Shown: positions 1-7,090 of the stretch, piece by piece
How positions within the stretch are numbered: position 1 is the stretch's first letter
Layout of the letters: every line of letters begins with the position of its first letter
Assembly: GCA_031278025.1 (NCBI GenBank)
Contig: JAITLF010000015.1
Span: 1 to 12,697 of the forward strand
DNA: 12,697 bases
Direction: 5' to 3'
Origin: Treponema sp.
Lineage (GTDB): Bacteria; Spirochaetota; Spirochaetia; Treponematales; Breznakiellaceae
The notes under the pieces: model-generated
Database searches by the model: none
What the model saw: the letters and a program-made list of their open reading frames with translations, nothing else
Told to the model about the DNA's origin: nothing
Position numbers and translations under genes: made by a program

Positions 1-489
1 GCGAACAGATATCAGCGTAAAGAGTCTGCCGCCGAGCGTACTGCGGAACAGGCGGTAAACGAGCGGAAGGACATGGCAAAGCGGCTGGAATCCCTGGACG
101 ATTACGCATCGAAAATTTCTTGTCTTTTGAACTTCCTCTATAACCGCTACAACAAGTTCGCCGATTTGGAAACAGAAGTACAGGAAGGCTTTAAGGGCGT
201 AACTGGGGATACCCCTTCGGAGAAGCGGATGCCAAGTACACGGATTTGAAAAGGCTTTGAAGATTATCCGGGTAACCGTGAAGGTATCCGAGCGTATGGA
301 AAATCTGATGGATGCCATTACCGCTCAATTAAGTCAAAGCATGGAGGATTTTCGGGTTGAGGAGGAAAATGAGGAAAAGGTACCCGAATCCCCGAGTCCG
401 ATAAAGCCGACAAGGGTGAAGACGAAAGATCGCCCGATTCCCAAGCCCCCGAATCCGAAGCCCCGGTCGCCGAGGTTCCGACCACTTAA
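1..489 (+). pseudogene. 3' part of a frameshifted coiled-coil gene with an acidic tail (cut by the window edge)
   Basis: I do not recognise this gene. Frame 1 from base 1 reads as charged, Glu/Lys/Arg-rich, coiled-coil-like protein up to about 222 and then hits TGA at 247-249. Coding character continues in frame 3 (about 222-251), in frame 2 (about 251-390), and back in frame 1, where an acidic tail ends in PVAEVPTT and TAA at 487-489. All three breaks have the same sign. Each is repaired by adding one base, and each has a four-base homopolymer close by (CCCC 212-215, AAAA 249-252, CCCC 390-393). The terminator just downstream fits TAA 487-489 as the original stop. The general look recalls the coiled-coil C-terminal tails of plasmid mobilisation or recombination (Pre/Mob) proteins, but no motif supports that. 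It could be a decaying mobile-element gene or an intact gene with base-calling errors. Confidence 0.5.
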
Positions 490-515
490 TTTGCGGTTCC
501 CCCTTTCCGCCCTGT

Positions 516-554
516 GGGATGTCTTGTATAAAAGGCAAGGCATCCCGCCTTTTT
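516..554 (+). terminator. Rho-independent terminator after the frameshifted gene
   Basis: An 11-bp stem (arms 516-526 and 536-546, one G-T pair) encloses a 9-nt loop and is followed by GCC and five T's (550-554). It lies 26 bp after the TAA at 487-489. The T-run is only on the + strand side, so it should end rightward transcription. Confidence 0.7.
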
Positions 555-624
555 GAGACTTGATTTCTAGATAGAAAGTGGCACCTAAATTTACCCCTAA
601 ACTCATGATCTCGATAATCCTAGG

Positions 625-712
625 CAAACCGTAGTAAACCGAAACGGGCGAATTCGGTTATTTCCCCTTGCAAAAAAGTGTAAACACTTTATTCTTGGTT
701 TATAGCGGTTTG
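625..712. repeat. Imperfect long inverted repeat (GGTTTA-type motifs)
   Basis: The left arm 625-640 (CAAACCGTAGTAAACC) is, read as reverse complement, 13/16 identical to the right arm 697-712 (GGTTTATAGCGGTTTG). In each arm the two six-base motifs start 10 bp apart, about one helical turn. A further GGTTTA lies at 727-732. The space between the arms contains the palindrome at 675-690. This could be a recombinase or transfer site, a regulator site or a structured RNA. Nothing here decides between them. Confidence 0.5.
675..690. repeat. Perfect 7-bp palindrome AAAGTGT-AA-ACACTTT
   Basis: Two perfect 7-bp arms (675-681 and 684-690) are separated by two bases, inside the larger inverted repeat. 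A two-base gap suits a dimeric DNA-binding protein better than an RNA hairpin. No gene start lies immediately downstream on either strand. Confidence 0.55.
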
Positions 713-717
713 CTATA
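701..717. repeat. Palindrome TATAGC-GGTTT-GCTATA
   Basis: Perfect 6-bp arms (701-706 and 712-717) around a 5-bp centre, overlapping the right arm of the larger inverted repeat. A similar TAGC/GCTA palindrome occurs at the other end of the window (12662-12674). Confidence 0.5.
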
Positions 718-815
718 GTTTATTGAGGTTTAGAGGTGGGGTTCGCTCGCATTCGTACCAGATAACCGCATGTCTTTATCATAGCTTCGGAGGAGGTCAA
801 CAAGGGGGACAACGC

Positions 816-838
816 AGGGTCGGAGCAAGTCCGACCCT
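816..838. repeat. Perfect 9-bp hairpin 3' of the permease gene, possibly a dispersed repeat
   Basis: AGGGTCGGA at 816-824 and its exact complement at 830-838 enclose the loop GCAAG. It lies 20 bp beyond the permease stop on the minus strand, where the transcript of the operon should end. No T-run follows on either strand, so as an intrinsic terminator it is incomplete. It could stabilise the 3' end of the mRNA. From memory, GGGTCGGA-type hairpins of this form occur as dispersed intergenic repeats in some genomes. I cannot confirm that here. Confidence 0.55.
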
Positions 839-857
839 CCTTCAACGTGTGTGCGAC

Positions 858-1850
858 TCAGCCCCGTCCGGTGCGTTTGCGGTCTATCAGGACCGCGATA
901 ATGATAATGCTGCCTTTGACGACTTGTTTGTAAAAAGCCTCAACCCCTAAAAGGTCCATGCCGTTGTTGATAACCCCCAGGAACAGAGCGCCGATAACCA
1001 TGTCGCTGATGTTACCGATACCGCCGGAAAAACTTACCCCCCCGATGATACAGCCGGCGATGGCGTCAAGCTCATACCCGCTGGCAAAGGCTGGGGCGGC
1101 AGATTTTATGCGCCCCGCAAAAAGGGTGCCGGCAAGGCCAAGCAGGATACCTTCAATCAAATAAGCCTTTATTTTAACCACATCAACGTTGATTCCCGCA
1201 GCCCGGGCGGCTTCCTCATTACTGCCAATGGCATAAACATAACGGCCCAGGGGACGTTTGTTGAGTATATACCAGGCAATGAGTATCACTATAATATATA
1301 TGATTATGGGCCAGGGAACGGGCCCTAGGGATTCGGTACCCAAATAATTGAAGCTGTCCGGAAAATTGGCCACCGGCATACCGTGGGCAAAAATCAGGGC
1401 AAGTCCCCGACCTATGGACATGGTTCCCATGGTTACGATAAAAGCGGGGATTCGGGCTTTGGCCACGATAGTTCCGGCAAAAAGTCCCACTGCCGACGCC
1501 ACCGCAATGCCGGCAATAAACCCGACAATGGCGGGTAAGCCAAAACCATTTGCCCCGGTAGAGACAGCAAGGCCGGCAATAATTCCGGAAAGGGCAAGGG
1601 TGGAACCCAGGCCTAAATCAATACAGTTCATGATGATCAAAAACCCGATTCCAACAGTAGCAATTCCGATACAAGACACCTGTCTGAGTACATTGATAAG
1701 ATTTGTCGTACGCAAAAAATTGGGACGGGCGCTGGAAAGCAGTATCACAATAATTATAAAGCCTACAATTATCCCATGATCCCTGACAAATTGTCTGATA
1801 TTAAATTTTTTTATCCTTGATGCCAAACCAGATTGAGTAGTAACAGTCAT
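858..1850 (-). CDS. Ribose-type ABC transporter permease (RbsC / BPD_transp_2 family)
   Basis: The 330-residue protein is an inner-membrane permease of the carbohydrate-uptake ABC family that includes RbsC, XylH and AraH, at the usual length. It is a chain of hydrophobic segments after a short basic cytoplasmic N-terminus. The family hallmark GRYVYAIGSN (residues 202-211) is followed by the EEAARAAGI loop thought to contact the ATPase. Near the C-terminus are the Gly-rich stretch around 258-280 and GVINNGMDLLG (about 292-302), also family features. The ATG start has a GGAGG inside the last codons of the upstream ATPase gene with 7-nt spacing, and the two genes are 2 bp apart, so they are translated together. 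This is the last gene of the operon. The family is clear, but the substrate (pentose, hexose, polyol or autoinducer-like sugar) is not determined. Confidence 0.93.
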   Translation of the reverse strand: MTVTTQSGLASRIKKFNIRQFVRDHGIIVGFIIIVILLSSARPNFLRTTNLINVLRQVSCIGIATVGIGFLIIMNCIDLGLGSTLALSGIIAGLAVSTGANGFGLPAIVGFIAGIAVASAVGLFAGTIVAKARIPAFIVTMGTMSIGRGLALIFAHGMPVANFPDSFNYLGTESLGPVPWPIIIYIIVILIAWYILNKRPLGRYVYAIGSNEEAARAAGINVDVVKIKAYLIEGILLGLAGTLFAGRIKSAAPAFASGYELDAIAGCIIGGVSFSGGIGNISDMVIGALFLGVINNGMDLLGVEAFYKQVVKGSIIIIAVLIDRKRTGRG

Positions 1851-1852
1851 AA

Positions 1853-3364
1853 TTATGCCTCCACCGTGATTTTCGTATTTTTTACCGCCAGCTCCATAAT
1901 TTTATCGGCGGTCGCTCCCTTTCGAGCTAATATACCGGTCTGTACACCTTCATGGAGTACCAGAATCCGGTCACTCATCCCCAGTATCTCCGGGAGTTCG
2001 GAAGATACCATCAACACCGCCTTCCCCGTACCTGCCAGGGTAGACATAAGCCGGTGTATTTCTGATTTTGTTTTAACATCGATCCCCCTGGTGGGTTCGT
2101 CCAGGATGATGATCTCCGGGTCGGCATTGAGGACCCGAGAAACCGCCACCTTTTGTTGGTTCCCCCCGGACAAATTCTTACATGCCTGGGACAGACTGGA
2201 ATATTTGATCTCCAGTTTGTCCACGTATTCGTTGAAGCAGCGCATCTCCAGGCTTTTGTTCAGTCCCGGTCCCCGTATACATTTTTTCAGGGCGGACATA
2301 AGAACATTATCTTTGATAGAAAGTTTTAAAAATACGCCGTTTTTTTTACGATCCTCGGGGACCATGGCTATGCCCCGTTTGATCGCGTCGCCGGGAATAT
2401 GGTTTATTATCTTTTCCCCTTTAAAGTAAATTTCCCCCTTGCTTGGCCTGCGGGCCCCCACGATGGCTTCCATCAATTCCGTACGGCCCGCTCCCATAAG
2501 GCCAGCAATCCCCAGGATCTCCCCTTTTCGTAAATCAAAGCTCACCTCTTCAAATTCACCGTCCACGGTGAGTCCCTTTACCTGAAGCACCACATCGCCG
2601 ATGACGCTTTCCTGTTTCGGGAAGAGTTCGTTCACATCCCGGTCCACCATCATCCGGATGAGGTCCCTTTTCGGGACTTCCGATACCTTTCCTGAGTAGA
2701 TAAATTTTCCGTCCCGTAGCACCGTCACGGTTTCACAAATACTATATATTTCTTCCATTTTGTGAGAAATAAACACAATACACTTTCCCTGGTCCCGAAG
2801 GGTCCGTACCATAGACAGGAGATATTCAATTTCGTTTTTGCTCAAGGCCGAGGTCGGTTCATCCATGATGATGATCCCGGCGTTCAAGGATATGGCTTTG
2901 ACGATCTCCACCAGTTGATGTTTTGCTACCGTCAGATCCCGTATTTTCATTTTTGGATCAAGATTAACTCCCAATTCCTTAAGCAGAGAAAGGGAATTAT
3001 CGTACATTTTTTTGAAATCCACCGCTCCGGTTTTTGTTTTTGGCTCCCTGCCGAGGTAGATATTCTCCATAACCGATAGCACCTTAACCTGGTTAAATTC
3101 CTGAAAAATCATACTTATGCCCGCTTCCTGCGCATCCCGGACGGATTTAAAATGTGCTCCTTTGCCGTTGAGTATGATTTCCCCGCTGTCCCGCGCATGA
3201 AGGCCAATAAGGATCTTCATAAGCGTAGATTTACCGGCGCCGTTTTCTCCGACCAGGGCATGTACCTCGCCGCGCCGCAGAGTCAGGCTTACATTATCCA
3301 GCGCATGTACGCCGCCGAACCGTTTGGAAATATGTTTCATTTCCAGAATAATTTCGTTATCCAC
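1853..3364 (-). CDS. Ribose-type ABC transporter ATP-binding protein with two nucleotide-binding domains (RbsA/MglA family)
   Basis: This is the energy-coupling subunit of the sugar importer, about 503 residues, the family's normal size. The first domain has Walker A GENGAGKST (39-47), a Q-loop in MIFQE, a degenerate signature (LTVAKHQ) and Walker B IIIMDEPTSALS. The second has the family's atypical Walker A (GLMGAGRTEL, Arg for Lys), a canonical LSGGNQQK signature and Walker B IIILDEPTRGID. This asymmetry is normal for RbsA-like proteins. I chose the GTG at 3364-3362 because AAGGAG (3375-3370) sits 5 nt upstream. An in-frame TTG seven codons earlier (3385) would place that ribosome site inside the gene. 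The gene follows the binding protein after about 100 bp containing a hairpin and precedes the permease by 2 bp. Confidence 0.93.
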   Translation of the reverse strand: MDNEIILEMKHISKRFGGVHALDNVSLTLRRGEVHALVGENGAGKSTLMKILIGLHARDSGEIILNGKGAHFKSVRDAQEAGISMIFQEFNQVKVLSVMENIYLGREPKTKTGAVDFKKMYDNSLSLLKELGVNLDPKMKIRDLTVAKHQLVEIVKAISLNAGIIIMDEPTSALSKNEIEYLLSMVRTLRDQGKCIVFISHKMEEIYSICETVTVLRDGKFIYSGKVSEVPKRDLIRMMVDRDVNELFPKQESVIGDVVLQVKGLTVDGEFEEVSFDLRKGEILGIAGLMGAGRTELMEAIVGARRPSKGEIYFKGEKIINHIPGDAIKRGIAMVPEDRKKNGVFLKLSIKDNVLMSALKKCIRGPGLNKSLEMRCFNEYVDKLEIKYSSLSQACKNLSGGNQQKVAVSRVLNADPEIIILDEPTRGIDVKTKSEIHRLMSTLAGTGKAVLMVSSELPEILGMSDRILVLHEGVQTGILARKGATADKIMELAVKNTKITVEA

Positions 3365-3410
3365 ACATACTCCTTGCCTTCTCAAAAAGCATCATCAACA
3401 TAGACAAGGA

Positions 3411-3442
3411 TGCCCAAGAATACAAAAGATGAATCCTGGGCA
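3411..3442 (-). promoter_or_regulatory. Stem-loop between binding-protein and ATPase genes
   Basis: A 9-bp stem (TGCCCAGGA with TCTTGGGCA, one G-T pair) and a 14-nt loop lie 3' of the binding-protein stop and upstream of the ATPase ribosome site. There is no T-run directly after it. In ABC importer operons such a hairpin often protects the upstream message or partly attenuates transcription, so that more binding protein than ATPase or permease is made. That role is inference. Confidence 0.45.
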
Positions 3443-3464
3443 CCCCTACCACTGTGTAAACTAT

Positions 3465-4463
3465 TTAGAAATACGTTGCGGAAAGCGCATTCCGGGCCTG
3501 AGCCTGCGCAATGTAGGCATCAACATTTTCTTTTGTACAGACTTCATAAGGAATAATATGATCGGAAATTGTCTTGCCCTGCGCTGCATCAATGGCAAGC
3601 CGCAAAGCCCATTCACCTTGGCCAAGACCATCCTGCCAAATTGAATTATCCACGATTCCCGCTTTGATTTTTTCCATGACGGGCATATCACAGTCCATGC
3701 CGCCCAGCAGTATCTTACCGCCAAGACCAGCGTTTTCCACTGCGGTAATCGTACCAACGATTAAACAGTCGGCCTGGGTAGCAATGACATCAATGCCATT
3801 TGGATAGGTCTGAATCCAGTTTTCGGTGAGTTGAAGGGCCTTCTCGCCAGACCAGTCGGCGGTATTCTGTACCACAAGTTTCGCCTCAGGATGCTTTGCC
3901 AGAACCTCTTTATAGGCCTGTTCACGGTAAACCTGGGCGGAATGACCAAGCACCGCGTTAATGTAAGCAACACGGGGATTATTTATGCCTTTGTCTTTAG
4001 CCTCCTTCAACAGCCGTTCAAGCTGCAGGGTACCCGCTTCCACATCGTCTGAACCAACATGAGCGGTAACATTTTTACTGTCAGACGTGGTGTTCATGGT
4101 AATTATCGGTATACCGGCTTTGGCGGCAAAGTCCACTGCCGCCGCGCTCTGCACCTTGTCAACCGGATTCAGAATGATGGCCTTTACTCCCTGAGCGACA
4201 AACTGTTCAACCTGACTCTGTTGTTTGGCGGGATCGTCATCGGCATATACCACTTCCAGTTTAACGTCCGGCGCCGATTTCTTCTGGTACTCAAATATTC
4301 CCGTTGCCATGTACTGAACAAAACCGCTCTGGTTGCCTTGTAAAGCTACACCGATTACGAGTTGATCGCTGCCACCCGATTTCTGTCCGGCGGCCTGTAC
4401 CGACATGACCGCAAGGCTCAGAACCAAAAGTACCATTAAAAATTTGCGAGTAATGTTTTGCAT
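3465..4463 (-). CDS. Periplasmic sugar-binding protein of an ABC importer (RbsB-like, Peripla_BP_4 type)
   Basis: The 332-residue exported receptor of the importer encoded by the next two genes. Its N-terminus is a signal peptide: Arg/Lys at 6-7, a hydrophobic core at about 8-21, and a likely cleavage after VQA (about 22-24). No lipobox Cys is present, so it is probably soluble in the periplasm and not a lipoprotein. Family features are the ADDDPAKQQSQVEQFVAQGV segment (74-93) followed by KAIILNPVD, VGSDDVEAGTLQ (137-148), TADWSGEKAL (201-210) and the GMDCDM turn (255-260) before a Trp-Gln-Asp motif. The usual ligand-contacting Asn-Asp after the third domain strand reads QADCLIVG, so the sugar may differ from ribose. 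The ATG at 4463 has AGGAGG about 6 nt upstream. A GTG 12 codons earlier (4499) lacks a site. Confidence 0.92.
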   Translation of the reverse strand: MQNITRKFLMVLLVLSLAVMSVQAAGQKSGGSDQLVIGVALQGNQSGFVQYMATGIFEYQKKSAPDVKLEVVYADDDPAKQQSQVEQFVAQGVKAIILNPVDKVQSAAAVDFAAKAGIPIITMNTTSDSKNVTAHVGSDDVEAGTLQLERLLKEAKDKGINNPRVAYINAVLGHSAQVYREQAYKEVLAKHPEAKLVVQNTADWSGEKALQLTENWIQTYPNGIDVIATQADCLIVGTITAVENAGLGGKILLGGMDCDMPVMEKIKAGIVDNSIWQDGLGQGEWALRLAIDAAQGKTISDHIIPYEVCTKENVDAYIAQAQARNALSATYF

Positions 4464-4487
4464 TCCTCTCCTCCTAAAATAAATCTT

Positions 4488-4511
4488 ACCGTTCTCCACG
4501 GCTGGAACGGT
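4488..4511 (-). promoter_or_regulatory. 7-bp inverted repeat in the leader of the binding-protein gene
   Basis: ACCGTTC (4488-4494) and GAACGGT (4505-4511) pair perfectly around a 10-nt loop, about 25 bp upstream of the binding-protein start. It could be an RNA hairpin that stabilises the abundant binding-protein message or a protein-binding site. I see no clear -35/-10 pair between the epimerase stop and this gene. Confidence 0.4.
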
Positions 4512-4532
4512 TTGTATTTTTTCTTACCCGCA

Positions 4533-4562
4533 GACTCCGCCGCCCGTCTGGGAGGCGGAGTC
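4533..4562 (-). terminator. GC-rich stem-loop directly after the epimerase stop (no T-run)
   Basis: Perfect 9-bp arms (GACTCCGCC 4533-4541, GGCGGAGTC 4554-4562) enclose a 12-nt loop, starting 2 bp after the epimerase stop codon. No T-run follows on the minus strand, so a full stop is unlikely. It is better read as a processing or 3'-end stabilising hairpin separating the enzyme genes from the transporter genes. Confidence 0.4.
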
Positions 4563-4564
4563 CT

Positions 4565-5509
4565 CTAGGCAAGCGCCGATCTAAAATACTCCGCGCTGAC
4601 GCGGATGCCCTCCTCAAGGGGGGTTTGACATACGGGCCCCACCAGCTTTACCAGCTCCCCCGTATCGCGGTGCCGGGGAAAGGGCAGGGGCGTGTTCTTA
4701 AAGGTGATGCACCCCTTCGCCTCCGGCGCCGCCTTTTCAATAGCCGCGACGATCTGTTCCATGCTCACCGTACCGCCCCCCAGGTTGTATACCCCGGCAC
4801 CCTCAAAATCCGTGTCCGCCGCCGCGATAAACGCCTTGGCCGTATCATCGGCGTACTGGAATTCTGCGGCGCCGCCATAGGAAATCTCGTAGGCCTCACC
4901 CCGGACCGCCGCTTTGATGGCCGATGTGGGGGTGGAAGTCATCCCCTGATCCCGTAAGGGGCCGTACACCACAAAGGGTCTGATAGCGATGCTGGAGATC
5001 CCTGCCTCTTCGTAATAAACCTTCGCCGCCCACTCGTTATCCTGCTTGTAGACGCCGTAAACGGACCGGGGGATTAGGGGGGAATCGTGGCTGAATTCGC
5101 CCTCCGGATAATCGGCGGCGTTTCCGTAAACTGCGGTGCTGCTGGAATAGACCACCTTTTTGATCCCTGCGGCACGGGCCGCCTCAAAGATGTTCACCGT
5201 TCCTTCCACGTTTACCCGTGCCCCCAGGGAAGGGTTTGCCCGGCAGAACGGCATCTGTAACGCGGCAAGATGAATGATCTTTTCCGCCCTGCAGAGGGAC
5301 ACCGCCGCCCGCAACAGATCCGCATTGGTAATATCCCCGGGTATGGGGATGATCGCGTCGATGTCCGCCTGCTTCATGATAAGTTTGAGTTTCTCAAGTT
5401 TTTCCGGATGAGGCGTTACGGCATACACCGCGTGGCCCGATTCCACCAGATTTTTCACGACCCAGCCGCCTATACAGCCGGTTGCCCCGGTTACAAAATA
5501 CACGCTCAT
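4565..5509 (-). CDS. NAD-dependent epimerase/dehydratase (extended SDR family)
   Basis: A 314-residue cytoplasmic Rossmann-fold enzyme of the extended SDR family (UDP-glucose 4-epimerase relatives). It has the N-terminal dinucleotide motif TGATGCIG (7-14), an acidic residue in PGDI (58-60), HLAA (80-83), the conserved NVEGT (100-104), Ser in YSSSTAVYG (121-129) and the catalytic YGVYK (Y151, K155). The C-terminal part has the substrate-domain segments FQYADD (217-222) and YNLGGG (241-246). The length is usual for the family, and all catalytic residues are present. In this operon it probably acts on a free sugar, lactone or sugar acid in catabolism, not on a nucleotide sugar, because no glycan-synthesis genes surround it. 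That is inference. Its ATG overlaps the GntR stop codon as ATGA (5509-5506), showing translational coupling. The exact reaction is unknown. Confidence 0.88.
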   Translation of the reverse strand: MSVYFVTGATGCIGGWVVKNLVESGHAVYAVTPHPEKLEKLKLIMKQADIDAIIPIPGDITNADLLRAAVSLCRAEKIIHLAALQMPFCRANPSLGARVNVEGTVNIFEAARAAGIKKVVYSSSTAVYGNAADYPEGEFSHDSPLIPRSVYGVYKQDNEWAAKVYYEEAGISSIAIRPFVVYGPLRDQGMTSTPTSAIKAAVRGEAYEISYGGAAEFQYADDTAKAFIAAADTDFEGAGVYNLGGGTVSMEQIVAAIEKAAPEAKGCITFKNTPLPFPRHRDTGELVKLVGPVCQTPLEEGIRVSAEYFRSALA

Positions 5510-6231
5510 GACTCAACCTCCGTTTCATAAAAAAATGCCTTTTCCACATTGCGTATATGCTCTTCCATAGCCGCCGCGCTTTTCTCCGGATCGTGGCTCT
5601 TCAGCGCCGCAAGGATGGCCTGATGATCTCGTATCGTGTTGTTACGGATATTGGACATCGCGTTTGTTTTTTGACGTATCATCAGGGCCAGCTTATTGAC
5701 GGACTGCATGAAAACCGAAAGGACCCGGTTGCCCGAAGCCTTCATGATGATCCCGTGGAGTTCCACATCCCGCTGGAAAAAGAACGCTTCGTTGTCGATA
5801 CACCCGGCGGCCTGGCTAATGTTGTCCTCGATCCGGCTAAGCTCCTCGCCGGTGATGTTGACGGCGGCGATACGGGCTATCCCCGCCTCCAGTATACGCC
5901 GGGCCTCGTACAAATCGTGGTAGAGGCTGGAATCAAGGTGAAACACGATGTCCAGATGCTCCACCACATCCTCAGGCTCAAGGCTCTTCAGGTAGGCCCC
6001 GGCGCCCTGGCGTATATCAATGATGTTCATAACCTGGAGGGCCTTGAGGGCTTCCCGGAGTATGGGCCGGGATACGCCGATAAGTTCGCAGAGCCGCCGC
6101 TCCGGCGGGAGCTTTTCTCCCACCTGGATGCTGCTGCCCTTGATAAGATTGATGAGATTCTCAACAATACGCTCCACCGTGCTGGATCTTTTGATATTGC
6201 TGAAGGCGTATTGACTGAGAGGCTCGCTCAT
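5506..6231 (-). CDS. FadR-type GntR family transcriptional regulator
   Basis: A 241-residue DNA-binding regulator. The N-terminal winged helix (about 15-83) has the family signature LPPERRLCELIGVSRPILRE (41-60) followed by ALKALQVMNIIDIRQGAGAYL. The C-terminal FCD ligand domain (about 105-232) keeps the metal-binding pattern D155 and H159 (RDVELH), H203 (RDHQAI) and H225 (EEHI). Such proteins usually bind carboxylates or sugar acids and repress nearby catabolic genes, which suits this operon. The start at 6231 overlaps the SDR stop as ATGA (6231-6228) and places the winged helix at the usual distance from the N-terminus. The frame is open 36 codons further upstream, but only inside the SDR coding sequence. 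Its own stop overlaps the epimerase start. It may act at the inverted repeat at 10940-10958 (inference). Confidence 0.92.
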   Translation of the reverse strand: MSEPLSQYAFSNIKRSSTVERIVENLINLIKGSSIQVGEKLPPERRLCELIGVSRPILREALKALQVMNIIDIRQGAGAYLKSLEPEDVVEHLDIVFHLDSSLYHDLYEARRILEAGIARIAAVNITGEELSRIEDNISQAAGCIDNEAFFFQRDVELHGIIMKASGNRVLSVFMQSVNKLALMIRQKTNAMSNIRNNTIRDHQAILAALKSHDPEKSAAAMEEHIRNVEKAFFYETEVES

Positions 6232-6998
6232 TTTGATACCCAGCCGCAGTCTACAAGAAGGTCCGTCCCGGTGACAAACGAAGCCGCATCGCTTGCCAAA
6301 AAGTAGATCGCCTCGGCAATTTCCTCCGGTTCCGCCCAACGGTCAAACGCCTGCTCATGTTCCCGCAGCTTCTTTACCTCCTCGAACGGCATACCGGTAC
6401 GGGTCGATTCAAGCTGAATGTCGCTGCGCAGCATAGGCGTGTCGACGGAACCGGGGCTGATGGAATTGACACGGATGTTGTACTTCGCCAGTTCCCAGGC
6501 AACCGCACGGGTAAAGGCGATGATGGCCCCTTTGGTAGACCCGTAGATGGCGTGTTCGGTCTGCCCAACGTGGCCAGAAACAGACCCCATGTTGACAATG
6601 GCCCCCCGCTTCTGCCGCTTCATGATGGGCATCACATACTTGGTAAAGAGAAAATGCCCCCCTATGTTGATATGGGTTACCTTGACAAAATCTTCCCAGG
6701 TGGTATCTTCCAGGGGCTTTACCACCACAATACCGGCGTTGCAGTTCAGTACATCCACCCGCCCCCATTTCCCTTCCACCTGGGCAACCATTGTCTTTAC
6801 ATCCTCCTCGGATCCCACATCGCCCTGAAAGTCGATGCACTCGACCCCCAGCTTACGTATCTCGTCCCCCACATCGTGTATCCCCGCGCCGCGGGCGATG
6901 ATCGCCACATGGTAGCCTTCTTTGGCGAATTTTATCGCCGCGGCCCGGCCTATGCCCACCGATGACCCGGTAACAATCGCAACCTTTCTGTCTGTCAT
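6228..6998 (-). CDS. Classical short-chain dehydrogenase/reductase (SDR)
   Basis: A 256-residue NAD(P)-dependent oxidoreductase at the usual length of the classical SDR family. The cofactor motif TGSSVGIG is at 10-17, the acidic GDV at 59-61 and NAG at 87-89. The catalytic tetrad is complete: N111, S139, Y152 and K156 (YGSTK). ISPGSVDTPM (180-189) and the C-terminal VTGTDLLVDCGW are also typical. It probably oxidises a hydroxyl of the imported compound or an intermediate to a ketone. I chose the ATG at 6998 because GAGGAG (7010-7005) lies 6 nt upstream and the Rossmann motif then starts at its normal place. The frame stays open to an ATG at 7313 that overlaps the BKACE stop as ATGA, through a repeat array. 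A 361-residue form with a Trp/Arg-rich heptad extension is therefore possible. Its stop overlaps the GntR start. Confidence 0.92.
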   Translation of the reverse strand: MTDRKVAIVTGSSVGIGRAAAIKFAKEGYHVAIIARGAGIHDVGDEIRKLGVECIDFQGDVGSEEDVKTMVAQVEGKWGRVDVLNCNAGIVVVKPLEDTTWEDFVKVTHINIGGHFLFTKYVMPIMKRQKRGAIVNMGSVSGHVGQTEHAIYGSTKGAIIAFTRAVAWELAKYNIRVNSISPGSVDTPMLRSDIQLESTRTGMPFEEVKKLREHEQAFDRWAEPEEIAEAIYFLASDAASFVTGTDLLVDCGWVSK

Positions 6999-7004
6999 AT
7001 AATT

Positions 7005-7010
7005 CTCCTC
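7005..7010 (-). promoter_or_regulatory. Shine-Dalgarno that decides the SDR start
   Basis: GAGGAG on the minus strand with a 6-nt spacer (AATTAT) before ATG 6998-6996. It is a strong, well-placed site and the main reason to prefer the 256-residue SDR over the 361-residue open frame. Confidence 0.75.
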
Positions 7011-7090
7011 TTTATTATGATAGGTGAGGGAAGGGGAAGTTTCCCCCTGCGCCTGCACTGCGCTGGGCTGAACAGGACTCATCCGTCCCT

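Larger units (their letters stand above)
557..857. other. Gene-free, symmetry-rich spacer between the broken gene and the operon end
   Basis: No convincing gene is visible on either strand. A possible + strand reading frame from 723 to 950 lacks a properly placed Shine-Dalgarno and runs antisense into the permease gene. The left two thirds is AT-rich and carries repeated GGTTTA/TAAACC motifs, two short palindromes and a long imperfect inverted repeat. The right end carries a perfect hairpin. I see no tRNA. It may be the junction between an acquired segment and the operon. Confidence 0.6.

Noticed and set aside
740..775. tRNA-like GGGTTCG...ACCA string
   Set aside because: The bases do not form a T-arm, acceptor stem or cloverleaf.
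723..950. Possible small + strand gene of 75 codons
   Set aside because: No well-placed Shine-Dalgarno, it overlaps the permease 3' end antisense, and part of it is the hairpin at 816-838.
4464..4499. Longer binding-protein start at GTG 4499
   Set aside because: It would place basic, non-signal residues before the signal peptide and lies in a hairpin. ATG 4463 has a strong AGGAGG.
6232..6339. Longer GntR start at 6339
   Set aside because: It is wholly inside the SDR coding sequence, has no ribosome site, and ATG 6231 gives the normal domain position with an ATGA overlap.
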